Shown here: positions 35,123 to 49,429 of the stretch, one piece after another
Position numbering within the stretch: position 1 is the stretch's first letter
Layout: the number at the start of each line of letters is the position of its first letter
Assembly: GCA_031216445.1 (NCBI GenBank)
Contig: CM062216.1
Location: 9,793,501 to 9,857,500, forward strand
DNA length: 64,000 nt
From: Lateolabrax maculatus
Lineage: Eukaryota; Chordata; Actinopteri; Acropomatiformes; Lateolabracidae
Direction of reading: 5' to 3'
Made by a program: the position numbers and the translations under genes
The notes under the pieces: model-generated
Told to the model about the DNA's origin: nothing
Seen by the model: the letters and a program-made list of their open reading frames with translations, nothing else
Database searches by the model: none

Positions 35123-38100
35123 TAGTCAATCAAGTAGGAAGATCTATTTAGCTTACTTGTTTTTTCTAAATTTCTTGTAGGGACAAAGTCAAACCAGGGA
35201 CATTGCGATTCATGGTCAGCTCCTTGTTATTCTAATAATAAAATAGTGTGATATGGAAATAAACACATACAGTAGCTGGTCTGTTTATTCATCAAACTAT
35301 AAAGGTAATTGAAACAAGTGCTATGAGAGAACTCGAGTGTCTTGGTCTCAGCATTCGCTGTTAAATGCAGGGAAGGTGATGTTGTCATAAGGTGAAGATA
35401 ACAAGGCCACAGATAAGAATAGAAAGGATGCAGAAGAAAAAATGCATTAAACTTTCTTTCACATCATACATCAGATGTGTTATATCTCACAACACAACAT
35501 AACAATGTTTCCTCTCAGTAAATTACACATGAAAATGTTGGATCGTCTTATATTGGCAGACTATACATAAATGTCATTACGTATTTAACACTATTTCACA
35601 GTGTGCCTCTGTTGCTATCCGTGTCTCTGTCTCTGTTGTGCTGCCTCTCTCTCACTCTCTCTATGTTTTATTCTTTTCTCTAGGGGAGAATAGAATAGCA
35701 GTAGTCATGAGGGAGTTGTTACCTGGATTAAACACGACTGTCCGCCTCCATAATTATTGATGATGATTACTTAAAACACTATCCCACTGGTTAATGCCCA
35801 TTCTCTTGAGATGGTAACCTTGAATTTGAAACACCAGGAGGCTATTTTTATTTAATTTTATCTCTTAAATTATTTTTTTTTTTATACAAAAACATGTGGT
35901 GCAAAATATGATTGTCTTATATTGGGCCAAAACTGTATGTTTCATTCTTTTTTGACAGTGTTGGATTGCATTCTTGTCATAATTTAATGATCTGTTTACA
36001 CTTTTTGGCAGCAAGTCGTACATCAAGAATACATTTAGTCTCACAGTAATCTTCAGACAGAGAGCTACTTCAAGAACTTAATACTGAAACAAAGCACAAT
36101 GAGTATTCTTGACTTAAGATTATGCTGTAAATATGTAACAATTAATGTCAAGCATTTTTTACATTTGAAAACATACATTTTCAACACCATTGTTACTTGT
36201 AAGTCACCATCAGCCGTAGTTTTCTTGTTTTTGTCTGTGAAAGAGGTTTTGTTGTGTATGTTTAGTGACAGAATGAATATTGTCCATGCATTTTGTTTCT
36301 CCTGGTAAATGCTATAGGGAAGGTCGGTACCTTTTAAATAATGGAGAAAAGTGTCATCTTAAATCTTCCAGTATTTTATAGTAGGAGCCAGTCTGAATAA
36401 TTGAAGTGCAATTCGTAAGCATTTTCCATTTTCTCCCTCTCATCTTGGATACAAGGATTCTAATTACAGAATGATACAGTAGATAAGTCAAGCACTTAAA
36501 TATCTATTTAAGTTGATTAATGGGCCTTGTGACATTTGTGTGAAGTTGATAGTCAAGAATGTCTTCAAACATTGGTTGATAAAAATGTGTAGGCCGATTG
36601 ATCGCGCTTATTGATTCTTATCCTCGCCGCTCCTCGATGTCTCCAAAAGTTGCCCATTAACTGAAATGTGAGAGCATATGTGTTTGACTCTACTGAGTGT
36701 GACTGTGAGTTTTCTTGTCTGGGGAAGAAAACTGCCCCTCCTGTGTCAGTGGAGCGTGATGCATGTGTACGGAAGCAAGTTGTGCCTCAGCACTGACACA
36801 AATGCTACGACACCCTGCTCTGCAAATGTCAGTCCCATCCAATTAAATGGTTGAGTGATGCCATTGCCCACAAGGGAATCCCACCAATAAAGTTCTCTGT
36901 TTTTATCAGCTTTGTTTCTTGTTTTTCCCTCTTTTCCGGAGACACTTTATAGACAAGAGTTGTTCGCACGCACCCCTACACTACATTCAATGACAGAGAA
37001 GACCCGTGAGCCGTTACAGTACCATCTTCAAGCTGCAGTAGCCTCATGCTGTTTCTGTGATTCTCTTGGGTCATGTCTGCGTTTGTTATTCATTTGCAAG
37101 CATTTTTGACCACCTACACATTGGCTATATTTACAACAATGTCAGTCTGTAGTCTGCAGTGTTGACTTCACTTTGATTACTGGTTGCTATACTTGCTGTC
37201 AAGCACCCACATTATCCTGCTCGGTCGCAGTGATGAAATTCATACTTGCTGTTCAAGAGCAACCTACAGTAACAGATTTTAGTCCCCACTGCCTCATGAT
37301 AGATTAGTGAACATTGCACACACAGCTGAGTTATTTTCCATTACTATTTCTATGCTCTGTTTTGTCTGTGGCAGTAGACAGTAAAAACACTGCTGTTATG
37401 GCTGTCTTTTGTTGCCTTGGTGATTGAGCTAAGAATTTGCTTAACATTTCCCACTCCAGAGTCTTGTGGTACAGAAATACAGTAGGAGTATCTTTCTCGG
37501 TTTACCCTGAAGAAACTTCATTCTGAAGACATTTAGAAATGTTAATGTTAAAACTTTAGGTTATATATTATGACTGGATGCTTGGCAGTATATAAATGCC
37601 TTAAAACCAAGGTCAGTTACATGGACATCTTAGAGCACATGCTGTACATCCTCTGATATTCACAAGGCAAAAAATAATTTCACATAGGCTACAGACCATA
37701 GTGTGTTTGTTCTTGGCTGGCTGTCAGAGCAAAGAGGGGTTATTGGCTGAGAAGGAACGTGTGCTTGTGTAAATCCCTCATTACCCGCCACAGCCATTTC
37801 CACATATTAATTAAGCCAACTTACAAACCTGCTGCTGGTAGTAACTGTGCCAATCTGCCGCCCTAACAACAAGAAGATAAGGCGGAAGAGAAATGTGCAG
37901 GCTTCTCTGTCTTTTACGAGCGAAGTCCCTAATTGGTGAACTTATATAAATAATAACATGTGCTGCTTGAACCTCAAGGCAGATCCTGCGGATGCTAGGC
38001 CCGGTCCTGCCGTTTCCTGTCGGAGGAGGATACACGTTTCACACCACCGCCAAACTCATTAGCCAAAGTCCTTCACACTTTGGTATGAAGAACCTGCTGG

Positions 38101-41100
38101 AAAATGATTTGAGCTCCATGTTGAACTATTTCCTACACTGGAGCTCGGTTTACTCACCATTTATTCCCTGTGAAACTAATACTTAGAAATAGATTCAGAT
38201 AGTCATTAAAAAAAAGGACAGGTCTTTATGGGACCATTGGAGATTTTTAGCTCACTAAAAGGAATTTGATGTTCATTCCAGCATGTTAACGGTCCCTCTC
38301 TCTAAAGGCAACTCCTGTGAAAGGCTGAACACTGCATTACAGGGAAATGTTTGGGAGAGGGGCTTCTCTATGGGTCAGTGGGTAATGCCAAGAAAATGTT
38401 CAGAGTTTGACATTTATTCAGGGCCTGTCTTCCATCTGCTTTAAGTACTCTCTACACGAGGGAAGTTAAGAGGCAACGAATGTCAGTATTTAAGAAACGT
38501 ATCTGCAACATGTATTCGCATTCATTTGTTGACGATGCAAGCGTATAGAAATGCTCCTTTAAGACTTGATGAATACATACTGTGGGTATTTTGTTTAATT
38601 TTTTTGAGAAAGTGTGCAATGAGCCGAACATGGCAGACATTAAGTGGTCTAACACAGTTGGGTTTTTTCAGGCTAACTTATGAAATGTTTGCTAATTGAC
38701 AGAGCAAAGGCCATGCTGTTCTCGGGCTTGCAAATGCTCAAACACCTTGGGACAACTTAGTTCTCTGCTAATTCCGTGGTCGAGCCAAATGAGAAATTCT
38801 GTGCAGCCTTTCTTATAGCTCCTCTACAGCACCATTAAAACTAAATATAAAAGGGAATTGGACATTTGATTAACATAAAAAAATAAAAGAAATCCACATT
38901 TGAACAAAATAGCTGCTTAATTAGGAAGATGAAATTATGTTTTATACATTAAACTTTGGATGCTATTAATAACAAATTGAAACATACTAAATGCTGCATA
39001 ACTCTGTCTCTACACATTTATCAGTCCTCATCTTACATGCCTTTGTCTGGAAATCCAAAACTTTACTGACTTAAGTTGCCAGAAATATATCTGATTTTGT
39101 TACCTGAGCACATGCTGTTGCTTTATAGGTTTTATATCTAACAAATATGTCACATATTACTTAATTCATATATGAAAACCTGTAACCACAAAGTTGATGT
39201 CATTAGATAAATGTTAGCAGGAACAATAAAGTCTCACAAAATAGAAATAATCAAATCAGGTATCACTGCATTAAACAAAATACCAATATACCAGTAGTAG
39301 TAAGCTACTTTATTGTCATAATTGCAAATGTATTTATTTCAAACTTTGGTAAAACCTGATGAATTGCCAGAGGATGTTCTTACTGACAGACTGGTATTGT
39401 CTCATGTTCCATGTTTACCAAATACATTATAAAGCTGATTTCTAATGATTAGAGAAAGTCTTTGACTGTCAAGATATCCTGGTCCCATCCTTTATGCACC
39501 ACAAACCACACAGCAGGAAGTTTTTTTTCTTCACTGCTAGTTTGTCAAGAGAAATAATTATTACAACTGTGCGTTTTCACAATATATGCGTGCATGCATG
39601 TCTTTGACTATTTATGACTTTATATGCTTCTAGATCCACCTCTTTGCCCTTTTCTATGATGTTTTAGATGTTTTGGGGCCCAAGCTCATCATGACTTTCA
39701 TCATGTGCAGTATACAGTATATTACCAATGTGTCCATGGGTAAAGACATTAGGCTGATGCTAAGATGTGATTGAAGGAAACCACATTAGTTCTGACTTCA
39801 AGATTAAAAAGCAATGACTTGTACAACAAGCTGAAGTAGACAAATGTAGTGAGTCCCTTAGGGGTTAAGAAGTGTCCGTCAACTGTCTGTCTGTGCCTCA
39901 GCCTCAAGACTTTCCTATCCGCTATCAACTCTGCTCCCTTCAAAGTGTCAAGTCAGTAAAAAGTTGCTTTAGACAGTGGAGACTTTACTGAGTGACTGCA
40001 GTTGTAGCCTAAGGAAGATTTATTAAATGGAAGTCTTTACTTTTCTCCAAATTGAATGAGACAGAAGAGAAAAAAGAAAACAAATTTGAAGGTCAAAACA
40101 AGGTTCGTTGAGTCATGTTTGTCTGTAGATATCTGACAATTAGTGAGGAAATGCTGCAACCCTGTCCAGGATAGACAACTTAAGAATAAATGAGGTAAAA
40201 ATCATTGTCATATGTTTGGCTCTGCTGTAGCTATTGTTGAAGCTTTAACATGTTTCTTTTTTGAGTATTATAATTTTATTATCACAGAATTTTCTTGACA
40301 AAATCGACATCCATCAGTGTCTGCTGCTGTCATTTTGATATTAGATTAGATAAGATATTAAACTATTAGATTCAGTGGTTGTTCTAACATTAACATATAG
40401 CTATATTTACTAACTAGGCTCCTTACATACTTGCTAATAACTTATTTGAAGAGTTGTGTCTCTGAGATTGACAGCGCTGCATTAGGAACATGCAGTAGAT
40501 AGACTAACTTATCAGAGTAATCTTGAATGCATCAGTTGTGAACACATTTGTGCAGAGGTGTGCATATAGTATTATGAACACCTGCACAAATGTGTCGTGA
40601 ACTCAGCCAGCCGTCTTCTCTGCGGGGAACAGTAACAGTCCAAACATTACATTAACTGAATCTGACAGTTATGAGGAGCATGAAAAGGCCCGCCACTTTA
40701 ACAAGTTCAGCTTAACCAAGAGACTCAAGGTCCTCTCAACCATTCACTGTGGCCTCATTTGAAACCTCAATAGATGTAAACACTTAGTAAGATCTTCAAC
40801 ATCTATTATAGTGGAGTGTGTCCCCAGTCTTCTGTACGCAGTTATTTGTCATCAGTCTCGAACGTTCAAGTCGTTTTGTATTAAAACCTAGAACATTGAT
40901 AACAGATGTTTTGAAAAGGCTTGAGCAGCATGGCATTGTGCTATAAATACAGTATGTTATCTAGTACAGTATCAAGACAGTTACAGTGTTGTAGTACATA
41001 TCCAGGATATGGCAATGATTCGTTTATAGAGGCAGTATCAAACGTATTGAGAGAGTTGGGTAAATGTTGGAGACTGGACATAACAGCTGGCAGGATATGT

Positions 41101-41991
41101 TATAGCATGAAGACAATCTAATCAGCAGAGGAGTATCAGCATTTTTGTTCAAATTCATCTTGATCAGCGCAGGATTTATGCAGTTTGTCTGTGTTTATGT
41201 TACACCCTGCTACATAAACGGCTATCAGATTCTCAGAGACTGTGCTGTGTTGCTTATCAAAGAGTTCAAAGTCTAAAAATGTTTTATCATGGTGGGACAT
41301 CGCTTCTGACGGCGAAACTCTGTGGTTAGGGTGAGATGAGACTCTGGATAGAACAGCGGATAATGTAAATGAACCCACGGTTACTACAGTACTGGGCTTG
41401 TTTGTTGTTTTGCAAAAATGATAATCAAATTATCATGAAGCAGTTTGAGTAATTGCACTAGCATGTGATAATTTGTTGGATTAAAGAAGAAATCCCATAA
41501 TTTATGTTTGAATACTAGCATAAACCTTTTAATTATTACACCTTTGGTAGGAAAATGTTGCTCGTCCTCCGTGTGCACGTGTCCACTCCTGTGCATGCAC
41601 GAGACAAACAAAACAGGGAGCCACTCATAGAAAAACTGCTTAATAACGCTACTTGTTATCAAAAACTCCCCAGGTTACCTTTAAAGACGTGAGCAGCATT
41701 TTAACAGTCCTTTCATTAGGACACTATACCACGCTAATTGTAGATCCAGCATGAATTATGGGCGCTACTTTCACTTATTCTTCCACTGAATAATGTTGGA
41801 GATTTGGGGGAAATAAATGATGTGGGAACACAGCCTGTCACACCTTAAACAGGAAAATGTGATTATACCTCTGCCTTCTACTACTGAGTGATGGGAGGAC
41901 GAACTGAAGAAGCGACTAGAGGAGCACATTTAGCTACTTTATTAATTACATTGCTTCCAACAGTGAAGTGATGAACAATCTGAAGTTACCT
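35123..41991. other. Gene-free stretch, AT-rich, with CNE-like blocks and a hairpin
   Basis: No gene was recognised. Blocks at 35735-35815 (CCATAATTATTGATGATGAT), 36590-36660 (GATTGATCGCGCTTATTGAT) and 37780-37890 look like regulatory DNA. A hairpin lies at 40542-40595. At 40690-40860 a broken frame weakly recalls a LINE but is not called. Confidence 0.5.
40542..40595. repeat. 14-bp perfect inverted repeat (hairpin)
   Basis: ACACATTTGTGCAG (40542-40555) is the reverse complement of CTGCACAAATGTGT (40582-40595). Pairing continues inward with GGTG against CACC after a one-base bulge, leaving a loop of about 20 bases. Confidence 0.85.
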
Positions 41992-42113
41992 GGGTGCTGG
42001 CGGTAGCCTCATATATAGTGGAAAGACAAGAGTGAGGTATTGATCTCCTCATCTAACTCTCGACAAGAAAGCGGAAGAGTGTGTTTCTCAAAATGTTGAA
42101 CTTTTCCTTTAAT
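41992..42113 (+). repeat. Teleost repeat, truncated second copy of the 12-kb host family
   Basis: GGTAGCCTCATATATAGTGG, GACAAGAGTGAGGTATTGAT, CTCATCTAACTCTCGACAAG, AAAGCGGAAGAG, TTTCTCAAAATGTTGAAC and TTTTCCTTTAA match the 3' end of the family split at 12060/12690. The final TTCCTTTAA is better kept here than in the other copy. The 5' part is missing. Confidence 0.8.
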
Positions 42114-45019
42114 GCATGAGAAACTGCATTAATCGGATGTGTTCCCTTCTCTTTAAGATTTTTTGATTAACTTATGTGGGAACACATCTGTAGCACACTG
42201 CTAACTAAATAACCAGAAGTCTCGTCCATTATTCACGCAAGATATCATGGGACTAAGAATAGCGTGGATTAAATTCTTCAGTTTGCTAATTTTGCTTCTT
42301 ATGTATAAAAGAGGGCATTCCTGCCATGGAAAAGCAAGTGGAGGAGCAAGATAGTGAGAGATAAGTTGAAAGAAGCAAAAGATTAAAAAGGAGGGTGAGA
42401 GAAAGGTGAAAGAGACAGGGAGACATGCCTTAGGTAATGGGAAAGCCTTCAAGTGAGACAGTATTCTGGGTAATCTGTCAGACTGCTTTCAGCTAGGGAG
42501 CTTGACGTTTTCCCAATTAAGCACGGGTGCAAAGGCAACTTTTTTCCTAATTGTTTAACATGTAGTCGAACGCCCAAGTAGCATGACCTGCACACACGTT
42601 CTGTAGATCACAGCGTGGTGATTGACGCCATCGTCTCCCCGGGGGGTCTACAGTTCAGCGCCTGCACATGTAAAGAAGGACCCGTGGCTCTGTTTAAGAT
42701 GAGGAGCTGAGCAATGAAGAGGAGGAGGGATAATGAAGCCGTACTGGAAGTTATCAGACAGTTTTGAAGGAGTCCATTTATCTTCATTATGACTCTAAAC
42801 ATGTAATTCATAGATCTGTTACCCCCGTGTTATTGACCATATGGACCAATTCAAATAGACAGTGAGGAACCTGCCTTACCTGAGTTATTCATTCAGGGTA
42901 GTGAAACACTTCTCTTCCTGTCTGCTCTGCCTGTTCCTCTAAGTCCTGCATTGTGTTCAGCCATTGTCACGGTCACGTCCAGTTTTGGGCAGTCTTCTGT
43001 CTTCAGCGGTCTTGCATTGGTGTGGCTGATCACCGCTGAGTTTTACTGTGTTTGGCCAGCTTAATGAAAACCTTGATTTCCCAAACTCCCTCTCTGTATG
43101 TTTCTTCTCTCATCTCTCTGCCCAAAGTCTCTGTGCCTCAGCCAGTGCCAGGAGCTGCCATTTGGTTTTGTTTGTAGAGTGCTCATAGCCAACTGAACCA
43201 ACAAGCTGACTGATTAAATGAAAATGGGCCCTCACTCATGGCCCTCTATTTCTGTCTCTTGTTCTCTCAGCTCGGCTGAGGGGTCTGTAATACATACATT
43301 CTCCTCTCATGAATAACGGTGATAAAGCTCAATATCTACAGCTCTGCAACTTGAAATAAAAACTTAATAAAATATAAGAATTGTGTGGATGTCAGAGTGT
43401 GGAGGCTTCTGTGTTTGGGGATTTGAGCACTTCAGCTATGATTTAACTGCAGAAATGGGCATACAGTGCAGACTCAAACATGCAGAAATCCCATCCCCAT
43501 CATCTGCACACTTGACTATGCAAATGCTCTGTGGTTTTCCTCATGTTAATTATATAATAGCTTGTGATCAAAAGGGTGAAAATTGGTTTAAAGAAGCGGC
43601 TGACAAGGGGCTCCACACATAACAGAAATAGTCAATGTTGTTTGAATTTCTAGGTTAATAATTAAATTATATAAGTCAGGAGAGACTAATATACATTTAC
43701 AGTCAAACCTATGAAATAGAACACTGCCTTCCTTTTAGTCAAACACAAATGTTCATTTTCCTGAACATTTTCTTTTTTCTGTTATGAAATTGGTTAAGAT
43801 TGTGCTTCATTGTACATCCTTTAATTATTTTACTAGCAGGGCATCAGCATTAGATTTAGGTTGAAAAGCACGAAAGCGGCCCTTTAAGTCACGTTCAGAA
43901 CCAGGGTCCATAAAAGGATGAGAAATTTAATTATTTTCTTTAGATTGCACATGATTTTTGTGTATCTGAACTTCACTTTGATGCCTGGACACAATATACA
44001 ACATACAACAGGAGCATGGAAGCTGCTTGTACTGTAATGACATTTGGCTAAGTTTGATGGACTCAGTAAAAGGACCACAATTGGCAGAGCCTGTATCACA
44101 ATACAGAGTGCCTGATAATTGATGTCGGACTTTATCCACACCTGAGAACACACACGAGTCACGAGTTTTAGCCCAATGGCTGCAAAACAAAAAGGTAATG
44201 TTTACATGTCATCGCTGATTGGACATCTGTACACCAGTGATTTAGACTCACACGGCTCGGTCTAAATCGTCGACTGTGCAGCACAGAACAGGAGGGTAGG
44301 AGAGTTGAAAGTAAGAGCGAAGGGGAAACCAAGAGTCTCTATAGTATCCATATTATCTTTAATAATCTATATTTAGTTCCATTTTCACACCAGCGTCTCT
44401 CTCTAACAGGGCTCATAGCCACTCAGGTGCATGCTCAGACAGTCGGAGTGAGCCTCTTCAACCCTTCAGGGTGCTGCCCTTATTAAAGGACAGCAGCCGC
44501 CCACTTTTCTTCAGTGACAGCAGACGATACCATGGATAGCTTTATCAGGCCACTCTGCAGAGTTTTGTGGTTGCTGCCACAGTCGACTGCACCGGCTACT
44601 GCTGCTGTGTGTGCAGTGGGGCTGCGCAATGGTGTCACACAACTTTCTCTCCTACCGGCTCCAGCAAGAGGTTGTATCACACCCAAAAATATGCCACAGA
44701 GTCACATCAAAGGATATTTATCTCATCATATCGGCTTTTATTACAGCACATACTAATCTATTGTGCACTTCATTTTATAGCTCCTGAACGCTATGATCCG
44801 TCACAGTTAGTCTACAATGTATTGTGCGTTAGTGGAGCCTTTACATGACAGCAGTTTTTCTTGCAGATACTTGGCAGATGCACATAAAAAGGTAATCAGG
44901 CAAGCTAGATTCCAGTTGCTCCAGATAAATGTTTTTCATTGTATGCTCTGCAAAACAGAATAGTTTTTCTTTTCAGCATGGACAAAGATTAAGTTACAAG
45001 CTCTGTGATGAGAGATTAA

Positions 45020-45051
<32 letters not shown>
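45020..45051 (+). repeat. (GT)n(TA)n microsatellite
   Basis: About 12 GT units run straight into TATATA. Confidence 0.95.
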
Positions 45052-46610
45052 CCATAGAAAGGTTGACCACTATTCTTTGCATTATTCTACAGTCATTGAT
45101 TATAAGACCTTTACATCAGTCTATGAAAAAGAACACATTTTATATGGTATATATAAAGATAATAATATGTCATGTAACATTATGCTTATTACTTAAGACT
45201 AATAAATAAATGTTTAAGATTTTAAAAGAAGATCCCTAGTATATTAATTTGCTGGTAAAGATATATGTCCCTTTTTCATTCTCCTTTTGATTCAAGTCCT
45301 AAGGAGCACCAACATTGACACTGTTTCTCCTAACCTACAGCTCACATCATCATTTTCATATCCACCTCCATAGCACATTAACCACACATCCATGCACCAC
45401 TTTCACTGCTGAGCTTCACACTCTATTGTTCATTTGTGTTAACCTCAGTTTTAGTACATTACTCTTGTTTCAAGTAAATCTCTTGCTGTCCTTTGCTTCG
45501 TATGTCAGGAGAAACTTTCCTTCCATTAGACTCTACATCACATACTGTTCAGACGGACGGAAGGGCAAACGTTTAGCTTGAAGTATTACCTGAGGGTGAA
45601 AACGCCTCTAAATTAGCCGTCTCGCTGGCAGAAAGTTTCCTTCATCACCCAGTTTGATTGAGCACACACTGTGAGTTGCTGCGCTCGTCATGATCACATA
45701 TCTTTGTGTGATACCACAGGGCACAATGGGTGACATCCTTAGTAATCAGCACCTGCTGCCTGTGACAACAGAGGTATATCGGCAGATGACATGTCATGTG
45801 GTCACATACTGTGTCATGATGTGTGGGTTTCATAGGAGGAAGAATAAAGGTGTGAGTCTAGGCACAAGGGAGAGGAGAACTCAGTGGGAGACCGAGAAGC
45901 GGTGGCTCACATGCAGAGCTGGTGGTTTGTGTGAATGGCTAATGACGAACAAAGTCATCCGCAATTCTCATATGGGATAGGAAGTCATGGGTGTTAGCTA
46001 GCACCCTTCCAGATGCACCAAAGCGTGAATGTCTCCTGTTGGAAAACTGTTACAACACCTCCCACTGATTGCGCAGATTTGGCGGTCTGTGTGTGTTGGT
46101 GTGTTTGTATGTGGCTGAACCGTCCTTATATAGGCAAACATTAATTGTATTGCCCACTTAGAAGGTTTTGTCTTGCCATTTAGACAATAAAACTGCACAT
46201 AGGCCAAGTGTATTAATTATAGGAATAATGCCCCGCACTTCGATTTGAGCACTCCGTTCTATACAGCATTGTTTCCCATACTCCTTATCTATTTCCTCTC
46301 CTGTGCACGGGAGTTCAATTAAATCCTTCATTATCATTTTCTGCTTACCTCCGGGTTGTCAGATGCAAATTGATCCCCTCTTTTTCTACACTTTTTAATC
46401 AACATCAGCCTGAAGAAAAACAATGGCTCCCACAAGGTAACACTGTTCGTTTTCCATACGTAAAAATCAATCTGTCCCGCATTACGGCAGTGTCCATTTG
46501 TGGTGGAGAAGCTGCCGTATCTGATAGCTTTGGAAAGCTTTGACCCTTTGTTACTGTATATCCCGAGGTGGGAATGAAATAGTTAGCTCCGTTTACTGCT
46601 CTGAAGGAAT

Positions 46611-46645
46611 GCACACACACTCTCTCTTTCTCTCACACACACTCA
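46611..46645 (+). repeat. Compound CA/CT microsatellite
   Basis: CACACACACTCTCTCTTTCT is followed by CTCACACACACTC. This is short and imperfect. Confidence 0.8.
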
Positions 46646-49429
46646 AAGACTGTCCTTGAGCATTTAAGAGAGCGTCTTGTTGAGAAAAGGAAATTTCTTT
46701 CTCTTTTGCATTTGTTAGAAGTTTTCAGCAGAGGCAGAAGTAGTTTTGTTTCTCCTGCTTACACATTTAAATTGTACTGCTTCTGCACCGTTAAGTGCGT
46801 TTTGCTTTTTCTCAGTTTCTTAAAGGCTGTATACAGCTGATAGTCCGATAACTAAACCCCTGTAAGATTTGTAATGGAATGGAGGAGACTTTGTGAACAC
46901 CTATTCAGTTTTGGACCAATTGTGCTCGAGGAACTTTGTGATGCGAGGAGAAATGATCTGTTAAAGAATAATATTTTATGTGTAATTGTGCATTGTGTTC
47001 TTTTCCCCATTTCAAATAATGACATTAGGTCCACTGTACAGGGAGACTTATTTTCACTCCTGTTAATTTGCCAGCTCTTTGCACAATTCATTGTAAATGT
47101 GCAGTTTGTATAAATTGTGCACTGACAAACAGATCCAAGCATAACTTCTCATGTGAGCTTTTGCAAAGACTCTCAGGATCGGGTTGATGATTTGATCATC
47201 AGGAATTGGTCTGTGACATTTGAGAAGTTGATGGTAGACTCCAGAGATTGAAACCCGAAGACAAATACAGTGTTTGCGGAGTTATTTGGACTATTAGTGT
47301 TTAATAAATTGAGAAAGTGATCTGCTATAGCACCATAAAAGCCTCTGTTGGAATCAATAGACACCCATACACACACAATTTGAATAGAAATGCAGTAATG
47401 CAGGGTTTAACAAGACAGACGGTGAGTCGCTGTCCAGTAGCTTACAGTAAGAATGGCATAATACATACAAAGGGCAGCAGGTGAGACTTGGCTGGGGGAA
47501 ATGCCAATGTCAGATGTAGTCAGGAGGACTGAAGGCGGGCACAGATTATCTGGTAGCACAAGGAGTTTACATCGTCAAAACAAAACTCAAATTAACTCTG
47601 CTGCTGTTCTGAGCAAGCCGTGTATGTTGTGGGTCATAATACAAATTGTGGTAGAGTTAATAGAATAATGCATTTAAAACTTACTATACGATCAATTACA
47701 ATTTTTTTCCCTTAGTGAAGCCTATACTTACCTCCAATTCTTGCTGGAAAATGTGCAACCTCTCTTTACTGCATATCTCCAGCAGAACAAGTCCTCTGAA
47801 TTAAATGACAATATATATATATATGCCCCTATCAGCAGAACACACTATTTGCTGTGCCTTCCAAAACTGTTACGTTTGGTTAGGTTGAAAAAAAATAAAA
47901 ACAACTTTAGTTTAGGGAAAGATTAGGGAAACATAGTGGCAGTGTCAGTCTATAATAATGTCACCTCACTTCCTCCTTTGCGTTGAATGTAAACACATGT
48001 TGTTTTGAGTCACTTGCTTCACTAATGTTCTCTTTTTTTGTATTTTTCTCATATTAATGCACCACTATCAAAATACTTTTTGCCATACAACACAACGGTT
48101 CAGCATGGGTTGTATCATTTCAATTTGAGGTTCTGATGTCAGTGACAGTTCAGCAGGAGAATCTGTGTGAAGTTTGTCTCATCTGCTGTGAGCGTTTTCA
48201 CCCCTGAGAGACAAAAAAACCATGCAGTGCATTCTCAACACTGGCTTGCTTATTAAAGATTTTACAGCGTAACCTCTGCTTCTGTTGAGGTTAGTCAAAT
48301 ATTTAGCGCTGTGTTGGCACTCCCGTGAATGTTGCCCGAACATGCACGATTCAACAGCAGCTCTGTTAATTCAAGTGAATAACTCTGCCATGTCTAGCTA
48401 TGAAAATGATCCTCCGAGCATAAGCAATCATTCTTTATAGGAGATGTGGTCTCAGTTGTTTGACCATTATCTTGATGCACATAGTAAGAGATGCAGCTGT
48501 CAAGAGGCCAAATGGAGCAGCTAAGTTCATTACTAGGTCAGCCCTGAAACAATTCATGGTAAAGTGACAGTGCTGTCGTCAATAGCTGCATTTCACAGAC
48601 GCATTAGAGACAGTCATTAGGGAGTCATGGTGAATGTCATATTAGGAATCTGTGTATTCACAACACATTGCAGTGTTGATGTTGCTGCTGTTATTATTGT
48701 TCTTGTAGATCCACAGTGTCACCTAGCACTATATTTGTAAAATGAGAAGTTAAATCATGCATTAGTTCAGATTTATGAAATAAGAATTAAGTATTTCCCT
48801 CTCTGGTGAACGATTTTTGTCTCCAAAAATGTTCTTCCCTTTTGAATCACAGACTGACAGCACAGCCACATATTGTGGAGGGTTAATAAATACCCAGCTG
48901 TCCCATGCGTTTGGAGCTTGAATTGTAGGAGATGGGGCCAGCTCTCTTTTCAGTGGCGCTGTCCTCTGGTTTTGATTGTTAGAATAGCCAAACATAAATT
49001 GAAACTGTCCATAATGGTCATTGTTGAGCGCTTTGAACAGCTATGAGAGCGCTGAGGTAATAAATGTCCACCGTGGTGACACAGTCTGCTCTTGATTACA
49101 TATCACATTTTAGACACAATGGGCATTAAAGCAAACCATTTTTTATGCACCGCAGCCTTTCTACTAAAAGTAGTATGAGCACACAACAATACGTGCTTAT
49201 TATGCACAAAACTTCAATTATAATAGATATGTTGCATCGCTGTAAAGATACAGATTTATTCATTTGGGTTTCCAAGCCTGTCAATACACAAACACACTGA
49301 CTTTTATTTACACAGTTCTGTTTCGCGCTCAACATATGTTGCCACTAACACAGACAATGAAACAAGGGGTTTGAAGATAACCAGAAAGCAATCAACATTT
49401 GGCGGCAGTTGTCAACAAGCGAATGATTT

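Noticed and set aside
40690..40860. Possible LINE reverse-transcriptase remnant (frame with TKRLKVLST and SIIVECVPSLLYAV)
   Set aside because: The resemblance to Rex1-type C-terminal sequence is faint, the frame is broken by a stop, and no other LINE motif is present nearby.
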